A DNA stretch of 64,000 bases from Fulvivirga maritima (GCF_021389955.1 NZ_CP089980.1:2599001-2663000), one strand, 5' to 3'. Numbered from the stretch's first letter, positions 41,342-50,206 are shown. The notes: a model not told the origin generated them from the sequence alone. Program-made: numbers and translations.

Positions 41342-44300
41342 GTTAGTGCTATTTTTGTTACTCTATTCGTTTTTGTGGCTCTTGCAATCTGTGTGACGGT
41401 ATACTTTCTTCCATCTTTTCCTCCTCCCGCATTAGCATCATCATTTATCAACTTGTATCCTTCTACTAATTTAAATTTATATTTTTCTTGGGCACCTCTA
41501 AACGTTCCTACATCCCAGTATTGATAATAAGTCTCCCCTTCTATGCAATTTTTACCAACGATAACAACATAATGATCGGTAGTATCTTCATTTATAATGC
41601 CATGTTCTCTACTTTTAAAGGTATGATGTACTCCAACCCTGATAGGTATGTTATTAGACAGAGCTAAATTCAAATATTCAATTGCTTCTTTGCTTTTTTT
41701 AATATCAAAATCCAAAGTATCAGCAGCTTTATTCTCTAATGCTAACTGATAGTATGCTACTCCCTTTTCAGATATTCCTTCACAGCTAATACCATTAATT
41801 TCTTCGATTATATGTCTGGATACTGTACCGCAATTTGAAGATCCTTTTGATTGAGATTGAAAATGTATTAAATCTCGTACATCATAATGGCTTTGATTAC
41901 AATCGGGACATTTTAATTCTAAATTTAATAAAGTGCAACTATTATTGGTTGCACATCTATTCTTATGATTGATACCCTCCTCATACAATGCCTCTATTTC
42001 CTCTTTGATTTCCCAAACATAAGTTTTTCCTCCTTTTTTACCATAAATTTTTTTGCCAGTTGGATCTTTTGTAATTTCTCCTTTTTCTTTTAAAAACAAT
42101 TTGTTATCCCAATAGCTTTTTTTCTTATCTCCTGTAGCATTATCATCAAATACAACGTAGTCAGGCTCGTGACCATGCCCCACGGCATTTGGCCATAAAA
42201 TAGCTAAGTAAAAGTCAGCAAGGGTTTTTAGCTTACCCTTTTTTGGTTCCAAATAGTATTCAACATACTTTAGTTGTTGCTCAGGACTCATATATTCTAG
42301 ATGATTTGGAGTTATTTTAGTTCCTTTTCGTCTATTAATCTCCTCAGCGGCTATATTGCCAATTTGTATCAGTCCTACATATTGACTTCCCGCTCTTCTT
42401 TCATCAGCTCTGAAACTTTTGTTAGTTTCTAGAGCCATGGCCGTCATTAAATGGTTAGGATCACATTCAAGTCTTTTAGAAATCTGAATTACTCTCTTTC
42501 TAAATTCACAGCTTACTTTATTCCCCCATACTAATTGAGGACATTCCTCCGAAACCGCACCATAAATCTTCTTCATATGCTCCACAAAAGCAATAGGATG
42601 GAAGTGCCATACTTGATCTGTACTAGGGAAGGTGCGCTCAGGTGGTTTCACTTCTTGCTGTTTTTCCTCTTGTGATTGTTCTTGCGTTTCAGGGGCTTTC
42701 TTCTCTTCACTTAATTCTGGCTCAGTTACTGTCTCAGTGTTGGTTGTGGTCGTCTGAGTAGTAGCGTCAGTTTCGACTGGTTTAGTGGCTACCGTAGTTG
42801 GTTTTGGTGTGAAGTTAGGGAGGCCAAGATTGTTTTCTATCCTTCTCGTAGCTGCTGCTAATATTTCAGGGTCATCAGTGCCAAAGCCCATTTCTTTAAT
42901 GCCTTTAGGTTTTATCTTCTTGGGAGTAGGAAGATCCATAGGAGGATAGTATGTTAAACCAGCGGCTTCTTTCCAGAACATCAACTTTCCTACCTGGTCT
43001 TTTATAGAATTTAGCTTTTGCTCTTTGAGACTTTCCAGATCCCACTCTCCGTCTTCGTCTTCTTGAGCGATCAAGTAGTCAAAGAATTTGGTAACCTCAT
43101 TAGTTATTTCATTAGCGGTATAAGACCATTCAGTTTTGTGTTGGCAAACTATTTTAGATACAGCAAGTTGCGTTTCAAGCATACTATATGCGGCATCAAG
43201 CTCCAAAACATTTAAAACATCATCATTTTTCACATTCAATGTTTTCCAGAACTTCTTTATAAAATCACTAGCATGTGAATCGTTGCAGTCTCTAAGCCCT
43301 TTTACTTCATACATGTATTCATCTCCTGCTTTTATAGTTTTAAAGCCAGAATTTTTCCAATCATGGAGACTAAAGGTATCGAAATTCTTATTTTCTATCC
43401 ACCCCTTTTTTGTTTCTTTTTTATTTCCGATTACATAGCTACAGGTAACTTGAATCCATGCTTTGTCTTTATTTTCTTCAACCTTCCTCGCTTGGCTAAG
43501 ATCTACTATAGCTTCTTTGCATAACTCTTCATATTCGCCTATTTCATCTTCATTATCTGGTATAGCCAAATAAGCTTTAGTAATATTTTTATTTAGTGTG
43601 GTATGTTCGCCTTGTTTAGCAGGATGAATATCGTAGTATTCTTCTTGAACGATTCTTTCTTCCTCCCTGCAGTCGCTCTTTGTTAAATACTCCAGGAATG
43701 AGTCAGTGGCTTGTCCAAAAGGTATAGGCACAGTTACTTTTTTATCTCTGGTTTTTGTTTCTTCAACAGGGAAAAGATCTTTTGTTTTTACCCAGAACTT
43801 ACCGGGATTATTTTTTGGTCTATATTCTACCTTTGTTATGTCACCATTCTGGCTTAACCAATAGACAAAACTGTTTACATCTGGTATTTGATTATTGAAA
43901 TGAGATTTATTTATCTCATCAAAGCATTCGGGCTTAATTTGAAAGTAAGCATTCCTGGGGCCTGGAGGATCAACCTTGTTATGTAAATATGATTTGTTGA
44001 GGGAGGCTTTTACTGGTTGTTTGTCTTCTTGAATATTAACGTACTCACCCTTAATGTCTAACACTTTCACTGTCGAACCTTTGGGCAGGTCAACAAGAGT
44101 AGTAATACTTTTCTTTAGTATAGTGCCTTCAGGCAATATAGTGTAATTCTTTTTATCTTTTCCTGCTTTAAAATCATTTGATAAAAACTCTTCTACTTCT
44201 TCAGTCATGAACACATCTACCTGAGCAGCGTGGTAGTTGCTGCCAAGGTCACCTTGCAATAAGCCAGTATAACCAATAAGTTCTCCTGCCTTGATAGGAA

Positions 44301-45354
44301 TGTCGCAGGCTACTATTTTGTCAATAGTTATTCTCTCTTCATCAATTTCTTGTGTAATGGCAAAATTACTAGAGTGAGTATAGCCTTCATATCCCTCCAC
44401 TTTAGCCCAATATGTTTCTTTGCCTTCTTTTATTTTAACCTCTTTTTTTTCAAGCACATTTACTATGGTGCCTTTAGGTATTAAACCTATAACAGCTGAA
44501 TCGCCGTTAGCTTCTTCTCTTAAACGGGATCCTCGTTCAATTCTTTTTTCATCAGAAAAACCAAGATAATCTATGAATTTACCTGAATCGCCTTTAGTAT
44601 TGATTTTATATGAATCACCCAGATCTTTTAGCGAAGAGCCATCAAAAATGTAAATATCATCGTGGTAATCTCCATTTCGATCAGTGTAGGTTACTTTAAT
44701 TCCTCTTCCATTCTTTATAAGTTTACCTTCTTCATCTAACACTTTACAAACCTCATCTCCATAAGGTATAACTAGTTTTTTAGTCTCTTTACTCCTAAAA
44801 TCAGTTACACCTGCACTGTTAAGTGTTCTCGCATTTAGACCTTTAATGGTTGTTACCGGAAAATCATAATCTTCTTCTTTCGTTGCTTTCAATGTTTCGT
44901 TGCGCATAAACTTGGGTAAGTCTATACCACTTCGGATTTCTGTATTATTCTCTTTGTAATAAGCTGAAGTGGGTAGCAAATGATTATAGAGGCTGTAAAA
45001 GGTGAAGAATTTCTTCTTTACCGTGGTTTTCTCGTCATCAGCGCCTTCATTTTCGACCTCCTCTTTACTTATTTCTATATCGTGCTGAATTAATATAAAA
45101 TTATTGGAGTATTTCTTTTCTCCTCCGGTCTCGCTATTAGTGTTGTCACTAGAGTCTTTTAATGTCTGATACTCCTTGTTCATCCTATAAGCTATAATGC
45201 GTCCGTCAGCAATAGCTTGCATGGCTTTGTCAGCACCTTCTATGTGTACACCACCATGCCAGGTGTTAAAATGACTTATCAGGTATTTCCCAAATTGATT
45301 TGAAAACTTCAAATCTTCACCGTTTCCATCTTTTTCGGGGTAAAAAAAATTCAT
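41338..45354 (-). CDS. large T6SS effector: M23-like, SH3, linker, lytic transglycosylase-like and C39/papain-like domains
   Basis: 1338 residues, directly after vgrG and PAAR, so it is probably the live cargo of this spike. Order: a degenerate M23-like N-terminus (WHGGVHIEGA, AIADGRIIAY), SH3b-like segment (about 265-330), more beta-rich repeats, the EF-hand-like module (KNDDVLNVLELDAAY, VCQHKTEWSYTANEI near 740-765), the shared linker and Thr/Gln/Glu-rich stretch, WHFHPIAFVEHMKKIYG near 925, a lytic-transglycosylase-like domain (catalytic Glu near 974 in MALETNK; QYVGLIQIG), and a C-terminal cysteine-peptidase-like domain with Cys near 1174 (SNCGTVSRH), His near 1260 (DHYVVIVG) and Asp near 1280 (YWDVGTF). 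It should degrade both glycan and peptide parts of the wall. Confidence 0.75.
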   Translation of the reverse strand: MNFFYPEKDGNGEDLKFSNQFGKYLISHFNTWHGGVHIEGADKAMQAIADGRIIAYRMNKEYQTLKDSSDNTNSETGGEKKYSNNFILIQHDIEISKEEVENEGADDEKTTVKKKFFTFYSLYNHLLPTSAYYKENNTEIRSGIDLPKFMRNETLKATKEEDYDFPVTTIKGLNARTLNSAGVTDFRSKETKKLVIPYGDEVCKVLDEEGKLIKNGRGIKVTYTDRNGDYHDDIYIFDGSSLKDLGDSYKINTKGDSGKFIDYLGFSDEKRIERGSRLREEANGDSAVIGLIPKGTIVNVLEKKEVKIKEGKETYWAKVEGYEGYTHSSNFAITQEIDEERITIDKIVACDIPIKAGELIGYTGLLQGDLGSNYHAAQVDVFMTEEVEEFLSNDFKAGKDKKNYTILPEGTILKKSITTLVDLPKGSTVKVLDIKGEYVNIQEDKQPVKASLNKSYLHNKVDPPGPRNAYFQIKPECFDEINKSHFNNQIPDVNSFVYWLSQNGDITKVEYRPKNNPGKFWVKTKDLFPVEETKTRDKKVTVPIPFGQATDSFLEYLTKSDCREEERIVQEEYYDIHPAKQGEHTTLNKNITKAYLAIPDNEDEIGEYEELCKEAIVDLSQARKVEENKDKAWIQVTCSYVIGNKKETKKGWIENKNFDTFSLHDWKNSGFKTIKAGDEYMYEVKGLRDCNDSHASDFIKKFWKTLNVKNDDVLNVLELDAAYSMLETQLAVSKIVCQHKTEWSYTANEITNEVTKFFDYLIAQEDEDGEWDLESLKEQKLNSIKDQVGKLMFWKEAAGLTYYPPMDLPTPKKIKPKGIKEMGFGTDDPEILAAATRRIENNLGLPNFTPKPTTVATKPVETDATTQTTTTNTETVTEPELSEEKKAPETQEQSQEEKQQEVKPPERTFPSTDQVWHFHPIAFVEHMKKIYGAVSEECPQLVWGNKVSCEFRKRVIQISKRLECDPNHLMTAMALETNKSFRADERRAGSQYVGLIQIGNIAAEEINRRKGTKITPNHLEYMSPEQQLKYVEYYLEPKKGKLKTLADFYLAILWPNAVGHGHEPDYVVFDDNATGDKKKSYWDNKLFLKEKGEITKDPTGKKIYGKKGGKTYVWEIKEEIEALYEEGINHKNRCATNNSCTLLNLELKCPDCNQSHYDVRDLIHFQSQSKGSSNCGTVSRHIIEEINGISCEGISEKGVAYYQLALENKAADTLDFDIKKSKEAIEYLNLALSNNIPIRVGVHHTFKSREHGIINEDTTDHYVVIVGKNCIEGETYYQYWDVGTFRGAQEKYKFKLVEGYKLINDDANAGGGKDGRKYTVTQIARATKTNRVTKIALT

Positions 45355-45365
45355 ATCTCTGACTG

Positions 45366-45827
45366 TTAAAAGCTGATGTTAAATTGACCTAATCTACCTT
45401 GTTTCTTGCTTTCATCCCTCAGCTTCTCCTGATTGGCTTGTGCTTCTTTGGTGTTGCTGAGCAGGTGGTTGGTAATCGTAATTTTAGGGAAAGGTATTTT
45501 TTCCAGCGCCATAATGGCGGTAGGGGTAGAGGCTCCTGTGCCTATAAGTACAGTAGGCTCACCTACGCTAATGGTGCCTCCGTGTGCTGTGAGGGCACCT
45601 ACGGTTACTGCTGGTTTACCGTTTATGAGCACGGTAGATTCTCCCTGGGCTATAGTGTCAGGAGGACCTGAGCAAACACACATGTCACCCATAATGGCTG
45701 CGGGCTTACCGCCTATCAGTACATTGGGTGAGCCAGGTCCGCTAATGGGGCCTCCTACATGAGGCACGGTGCCGGTGCACATCGGGCACACGTGCATACT
45801 TCCTATGGTAGCTGCTTGTCCTGGCAT
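45366..45827 (-). CDS. PAAR-domain spike-tip protein
   Basis: 153 residues. The PAAR repeat pattern is clear: MPGQAATIGSMHVCPMCTG, PNVLIGGKPAAIMGDMCVC, TVLINGKPAVTVGALTAHGG and EPTVLIGTG, with the Cys/His residues that bind one metal at the tip. After residue 105 a short helical tail could dock the effector. It sharpens the VgrG spike and recruits cargo. It lies between vgrG (3 bp upstream) and the large effector (11 bp downstream). Confidence 0.92.
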   Translation of the reverse strand: MPGQAATIGSMHVCPMCTGTVPHVGGPISGPGSPNVLIGGKPAAIMGDMCVCSGPPDTIAQGESTVLINGKPAVTVGALTAHGGTISVGEPTVLIGTGASTPTAIMALEKIPFPKITITNHLLSNTKEAQANQEKLRDESKKQGRLGQFNISF

Positions 45828-45830
45828 AGT

Positions 45831-47660
45831 TTAGTTCAGTTTTAAGGTGGTACCTTTTATCTCTGTCATGGTTTTACCAGTCACTTTGGTCTGAGCTCCG
45901 TTAAGTTCAGCATTGGTAGAACCTTCCATAATAGCTTTTTGACCTTTGGCAGTATAATCGCCAGTGGCTTCCATCGCTAAGTTGCCATCACTCTTAGCGG
46001 TGAGGTCATCAGAAGCCTGCAAGCCGAGTTTTCCATTGGCAATCAGGCTGGTATCTCCTTCGGAAGAAAAGCTCAGTGCATCTGATGATTGTATATTCAG
46101 CTGCTCTTCCGCTTTTATATTGATATTCTTAGCAGTAAGATCCAGATTTTCAGTAGCATTTATGGTCAGGGATTTCTCCTGAGTGTTGAAAGTGATAATG
46201 CTTCCCTCATTATCATAAATACTAATAGTCTCTTCTCCTTCAGTGTCATTAAGCTCTATAGTATGGCCGCTTCGGGTACGTATAGCTTTAATGTTGTTGG
46301 CATCTGTTTTCCAGCTTTCAGGTTTTTTGGTGCCAGTATATAGGGCTCCCATTACGTAGGGACGCTCCGCGTTGCCTCCTTCAAAACCTACCAGGACTTC
46401 TTCACCTACTTCAGGTATAAAGTGGAATCCTTTTTCTCCACCAGAATGTGGCGTCACCATTCTTAACCAAGGCGTCATCTCACCCGTAGGTTTTTGCCAG
46501 GCAAACTGTACTTTTACGCGGCTCAGTCCGTCTGGATCTACATTGTCAGTAACCATGGCTACCTGGCTTTCACTACGCGGGAAGGCCATAGCATTACTTT
46601 CAGGGTAAATGTCTATTTCAGCAGATACGCCTTCAAAATAGTTAATATAGTTGCCGTTTTCAGTAGCAGTGTGCATTACCTTGGTTACTCTAAAGGAGCC
46701 TTGTGCTGCTGCTGTATTTTTTACTGCTACTACCTGTCCTAAGTATACGCCAGGGTTATCACTAGATCCTTTTACGATTACTTGCTTGAGTTCGCGGCTC
46801 TTCTTTTGCTTTTCTACCTGCAGGTCAAAACGCTGCTTTAGGGTGCTGTCTGTGTAAGAATTAAGGTATATGCTGGTCTCTTTAGCATATATTTCACCAC
46901 TTTTTTGGCTGGTAAAGCCATTATATCCATTTACCCCTGTGTTGATCTCCTGAGAGGTTTTTTCATGTAGCTCATCAGTGAGATAGTCATTAGTGAAGTA
47001 CTTAAAATTATTAGGAGAGGGGTTAAGCTCTAATGAGAATTTCTTCAGGTCATGCCCATAGGTAAGAGGCACTTCATCACTTTCTTTAGGAGCACCAAAT
47101 ACAAGGGCTTTGCCGTCATAGTAAAACCATTCACTATGCTGTGCTGCCAGTCGGCTGGCATATTCAAAAGCACTTTCGTTTTGCTGTACGCTATAATATA
47201 ATGCCTCGGTGTTTTGAGGGTTGAAAGCAGTTTCTAGTCTTGAAGTGTCGTATCCTTCAAAGGTTTTGGTAAGAATGTCAGAAAGGCTCACTTCGCTGTG
47301 AGAAGCATAGTGAGGACCGTCATCAGCTATGATACTGGCGCTGTGAGCGGTAATTTCTACGGTGTCTTCATCACCGCTATCATAGGCTTTGGTGTTGTTT
47401 ACTTTTACCACTATCCCTTTAAACTCCAGCACACCGTACTCGCTGTAGCCTTCATCGGAGCTTACACTCATGGTAATAATTTCACCTAAAAAATTTTTAC
47501 TTTCAGAGGCTAACTCATCGCCTACTTTTTCCAATACGTCCATTCGGCATACCAGTGTAAGCATGTGGTGTGCATCCAGATCTTGCTGTAATGCTAATCT
47601 CTTGTAAGTGGGGATCTGGTTTCCTCCAATATATATTTCTATGTTGGTTTGTAGGGCCAT
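45831..47660 (-). CDS. tssI: T6SS spike protein VgrG (TssI)
   Basis: 609 residues. gp27-like part (1-370; YYSVQQNESAFEYASRLAAQ, the usual VgrG signature), OB-fold near 380-440 (ARVKVQFAWQ-like: SRVKVQFAWQKPTGEMTPWLR, HFIPEVGEEVLVGFEGGNAE), and the beta-helix needle (RTRSGHTIELNDTEGEE onward) ending in TEIKGTTLKLN. It forms the trimeric spike on the Hcp tube. No toxin extension is attached; cargo is provided by the PAAR and the large effector downstream. Confidence 0.95.
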   Translation of the reverse strand: MALQTNIEIYIGGNQIPTYKRLALQQDLDAHHMLTLVCRMDVLEKVGDELASESKNFLGEIITMSVSSDEGYSEYGVLEFKGIVVKVNNTKAYDSGDEDTVEITAHSASIIADDGPHYASHSEVSLSDILTKTFEGYDTSRLETAFNPQNTEALYYSVQQNESAFEYASRLAAQHSEWFYYDGKALVFGAPKESDEVPLTYGHDLKKFSLELNPSPNNFKYFTNDYLTDELHEKTSQEINTGVNGYNGFTSQKSGEIYAKETSIYLNSYTDSTLKQRFDLQVEKQKKSRELKQVIVKGSSDNPGVYLGQVVAVKNTAAAQGSFRVTKVMHTATENGNYINYFEGVSAEIDIYPESNAMAFPRSESQVAMVTDNVDPDGLSRVKVQFAWQKPTGEMTPWLRMVTPHSGGEKGFHFIPEVGEEVLVGFEGGNAERPYVMGALYTGTKKPESWKTDANNIKAIRTRSGHTIELNDTEGEETISIYDNEGSIITFNTQEKSLTINATENLDLTAKNINIKAEEQLNIQSSDALSFSSEGDTSLIANGKLGLQASDDLTAKSDGNLAMEATGDYTAKGQKAIMEGSTNAELNGAQTKVTGKTMTEIKGTTLKLN

Positions 47661-47698
47661 AATATTTTTGATTTTATAGCAAATCGCTAAAAGAATAA

Positions 47699-48454
47699 TT
47701 ATTTAGTGAACCTGCCATTAGCGTATTTTAAAATAGTGGTGTCACCGGTAGGCTTTAAAAAGCCGGTTTCCTCTTCTTTTTTGTACTCCGGAAAAGAGAT
47801 GGTCTTAGAAGTGGCGTTGTATATAGGGTAGCTCTCGGATGATCTGGGTTTAGTGTATGTCAGCTTATCTTCACCATCAAAACAAGCTTCGCAGTTGTAG
47901 AGATGTTGGTTTTTCCATGATAGCTTCTGTAAGGTATAATAATCTGTGCCTCCGCCATTAGTGCCATAAGCCAGCGACAAATAGCTATTATCTGGTAGCT
48001 GATATGCTTTCAGGTACATAGAGCCAGAGGTATTATCATTATTCTTAATACTGCCTGTTATAGCCTCGCTTTCCTTTACCCACACGAACATGTTGTTATA
48101 GGTGTGGTTAGAGCCTGCGTTAAGTAAATCCCATGAAAAGATCTTTAGCTTCTGATCATCAGAAGTGAAGATATGTATATTAGGGTTACTGTTTAGGGCT
48201 TTAAAATCGAGCTGAGCATATTTAGGCTGACTTAAATATGTTTTTAATTCATTTTCAAACCTTTGGATTATGCTATCTCTGCCTTCTGATTGGTCAGTAG
48301 CATAATTATGCCTTTGTTCATAATATCTGTTATAGATGTTCAGTAAGAGGCTATCAGGATTTTCAGTTGTTAAATTCTGATCCGCTTTCTGAGGCATGCA
48401 GCTGATGTGTAACATAGCCAATGCTATAACGATTATGAAAGATGCAGGCTTCAT
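47699..48454 (-). CDS. lipoprotein, immunity candidate for the lysozyme-like effector
   Basis: 251 residues with a lipoprotein signal (IVIALAMLHISC, lipobox HISC, Cys19). The mature part is beta-rich toward the end (SYLSLAYGTNGGGTDYYTLQ) with no known domain. It starts inside the last codons of the effector gene (4-bp overlap), and vgrG follows 38 bp after. It fits a periplasmic immunity protein. Confidence 0.65.
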   Translation of the reverse strand: MKPASFIIVIALAMLHISCMPQKADQNLTTENPDSLLLNIYNRYYEQRHNYATDQSEGRDSIIQRFENELKTYLSQPKYAQLDFKALNSNPNIHIFTSDDQKLKIFSWDLLNAGSNHTYNNMFVWVKESEAITGSIKNNDNTSGSMYLKAYQLPDNSYLSLAYGTNGGGTDYYTLQKLSWKNQHLYNCEACFDGEDKLTYTKPRSSESYPIYNATSKTISFPEYKKEEETGFLKPTGDTTILKYANGRFTK

Positions 48455-49182
48455 TGAGAAAAAATGTTTTTAGTTAACATGTATCTCCAGGTAGCTACTC
48501 TTTCCAGAGCCAGTGTATGTACCATACCTCGTTCAGCCTTATTGGTATTATAATCCAGGCCTCGGTTAGCTTGCAGCCATCTGGCAGCGTTGCCTTCACC
48601 TTGATAGTATACATACGTCCAGTAAGCGAGCTGATCATCAGTGGGTTTGCCGTATCCCAGTGCTTTGGCTTTAGCCAAAAAGCGATCTTTACGGTGAGCT
48701 AAAGTAGCTCCAAATGCCCATAATGCACTTTCCAGATCTTTGAATATGGCCGATTGTGTTTGCTGACCAAGTTCATTGATTCTGGTATCCTGAATAAATT
48801 CAGCATCATTGAGTAAATCAGCCTTGCTGTTACCCTCGTTGTAGCTGTCTGGCAGGTATTTTTTATACCTAACGAACTCTGAGCCGAAATCATCAGTGCC
48901 CAACACATTAAATCCACTTACTTGCTGATCAGTGATCACCATGTGCGGAGGGTTGGGGTCATAGCTGTTATCTACGTATACGTTGAGTCCTTCTCCTACA
49001 GCAATAGTGTTAAAGAAGGATGGCTTTAAGCCTAAAGCGGCAGCTATGCTTTCTATTAGATCCAGCACGGGTTTTTCGTTAGGATCATCTACATAGCCAG
49101 ACCAACCGTATACGTTGTTTACTCCATATTGCGTTTTAAGCTCCTGCTTTATTTGAGAAGCCGTTTTTTGTTGTTCTGCCAT
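48451..49182 (-). CDS. lysozyme-like T6SS effector candidate
   Basis: 243 residues, no signal peptide. It has the look of a lysozyme-superfamily glycosidase: a helix then FFNTIAVGEGLNVYVDNSYD with candidate catalytic Glu64, and late helices around YWTYVYYQGEGNAARWLQAN. It sits between an Hcp gene and a lipoprotein with which it overlaps, the pattern of an Hcp-carried effector and its immunity. Small size suits transport inside the Hcp ring. Family assignment is tentative; it lacks the shared linker and junction motif of the VgrG-side cassettes. Confidence 0.6.
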   Translation of the reverse strand: MAEQQKTASQIKQELKTQYGVNNVYGWSGYVDDPNEKPVLDLIESIAAALGLKPSFFNTIAVGEGLNVYVDNSYDPNPPHMVITDQQVSGFNVLGTDDFGSEFVRYKKYLPDSYNEGNSKADLLNDAEFIQDTRINELGQQTQSAIFKDLESALWAFGATLAHRKDRFLAKAKALGYGKPTDDQLAYWTYVYYQGEGNAARWLQANRGLDYNTNKAERGMVHTLALERVATWRYMLTKNIFSQ

Positions 49183-49194
49183 AAGTCATACTAA

Positions 49195-49590
49195 TTAAGC
49201 TTTGGCAGGCCAGTTTTTGGAAAAAGTGGTGCCCTGCATAGTAAGCTCTTTGGCTGAAACTACCAGGTGTATGCGCAGAGGTTGTGTGTCTACAGAGTTA
49301 AATCGCTCTCTGTATTCTACACAGTAAGCTTCTTTGAAGGCAAGCTTCTTCAGGCTAGAGACATTATCTCTTCTGAAAAAAGTTATTTCGCCAGACTTGG
49401 TGGCGGTGCCGGATGAGATCCATTCGAAAAAATCGATTTTCACATTAGATTCGATGACCAGTTGTATCAGTCCTCCCCTAGGTTTGGCACTGGGTCTTCC
49501 GGTTTCATCTATGCTTTGCTTTAAACTGAAGTCGCATTCTAAAATATTGAATTCCTCATCATCTAAAGTCAACTTTGCTAAGAAAGACAT
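49195..49590 (-). CDS. tssD: Hcp paralogue (TssD), effector-linked
   Basis: 131 residues from ATG 49590 (MSFLAKLTLDDEEFNILECD); an upstream extension to 49662 in the same frame is AT-rich and unlikely. Conserved Hcp parts: SLKQSIDETGRPSAKPRGGL, FFRRDNVSSLKKLAFKEAYC, and RIHLVVSAKELTMQG. It is more divergent than the two 128-residue copies and lies 12 bp before the lysozyme-like effector, so it may be its dedicated carrier. Confidence 0.85.
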   Translation of the reverse strand: MSFLAKLTLDDEEFNILECDFSLKQSIDETGRPSAKPRGGLIQLVIESNVKIDFFEWISSGTATKSGEITFFRRDNVSSLKKLAFKEAYCVEYRERFNSVDTQPLRIHLVVSAKELTMQGTTFSKNWPAKA

Positions 49591-49660
49591 GATAGTAAAT
49601 AAGTTTAAATAAAAAATGGCCAAGTAAAATTTGGCTTTAATAAAGGCCAGTTTAGACAAC

Positions 49661-49791
49661 AAAGGGTTGTACCAAAAGCCACTTTTAAACCAGATTGAGG
49701 TTCATGAAATCTCATTTTTAAAAGAGATCACATTTCGGGTGCCTCAATATGGCATTCACTTATGAAGTAACTTCTTTTGATACAACCCCTT
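49661..49791. repeat. long imperfect inverted repeat between two hcp genes
   Basis: Outer arms AAAGGGTTGTACCAAAAG (49661-49678) and CTTTTGATACAACCCCTT (49774-49791) pair with two mismatches or wobbles, and inner arms also pair: ATTGAGG (49694-49700) with CCTCAAT (49742-49748), ATCTC (49709-49713) with GAGAT (49724-49728). The whole 131 bp can fold back on itself. It could be a small non-autonomous element or an RNA structure that tunes expression between the hcp genes. A separate small hairpin (CCTTAATTA / TAATTAAGG type) lies at about 49789-49812. Confidence 0.6.
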
Positions 49792-49819
49792 AATTATGCT
49801 TTAATTAAGGTGAAAAAAA

Positions 49820-50206
49820 TTACACCCACTCATTTACATGCTCGCCATTACCTACTTTGATTACTCTAGCAGAAAGAGTAATAGTTTCAGTCATAGGGTT
49901 ATCGCCAGACGAGTTGAAGTTTTCTTTATATTTAACCGCGTATGCGTTTTCGAAATCTAACTGCTTAGAGGTAGCATCAGTGTCTCTCTTAAGGAAGACA
50001 ACAGAACCATCTCTCATCTCAAAGTTATTGAACATCCAGTCAGAAAGGCTAGTGTCTGCAGTAGACTCCACCTCGATAGTGATCATACCTCCTCTTGTAA
50101 CAGAAGAAGGACGGCCAGTGGCGTCAGTTTCTTGGTTTAAGCCATAGTTACAGCTTAATACATTGTACTCATTTCCACCAACTTTCAATTTTGCTTTAAA
50201 AGACAT
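49820..50206 (-). CDS. tssD: Hcp tube protein (TssD), copy 2
   Basis: 128 residues, nearly the same as the copy at 52810 (about four-fifths identical by eye). Signature parts: NYGLNQETDATGRPSSVTRG, DTSLSDWMFNNFEMRDGSVV, and ENPMTETI-like GDNPMTETITLSARVIKV. Hcp forms hexameric rings that stack into the secreted tube. An IS110 element and repeat-rich DNA separate it from the other copy. Confidence 0.92.
   Translation of the reverse strand: MSFKAKLKVGGNEYNVLSCNYGLNQETDATGRPSSVTRGGMITIEVESTADTSLSDWMFNNFEMRDGSVVFLKRDTDATSKQLDFENAYAVKYKENFNSSGDNPMTETITLSARVIKVGNGEHVNEWV

Noticed and set aside
40270-43215. Two forward-strand frames beginning with the same peptide MLFETFQIPLSVFVFLS (40270 and 43018)
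   Set aside because: They are the antisense of the duplicated effector linker, so their likeness only reflects the repeated DNA; no start signals support them.
26911-45354. The cassette array as a prophage or tailocin
   Set aside because: Lysis-like domains are present, but there are no capsid, terminase, tail or integrase genes; PAAR, VgrG and Hcp place them in the T6SS.
45399-46857. Several forward frames across PAAR and vgrG
   Set aside because: All lie opposite well-recognised genes and have no ribosome binding sites or family likeness.
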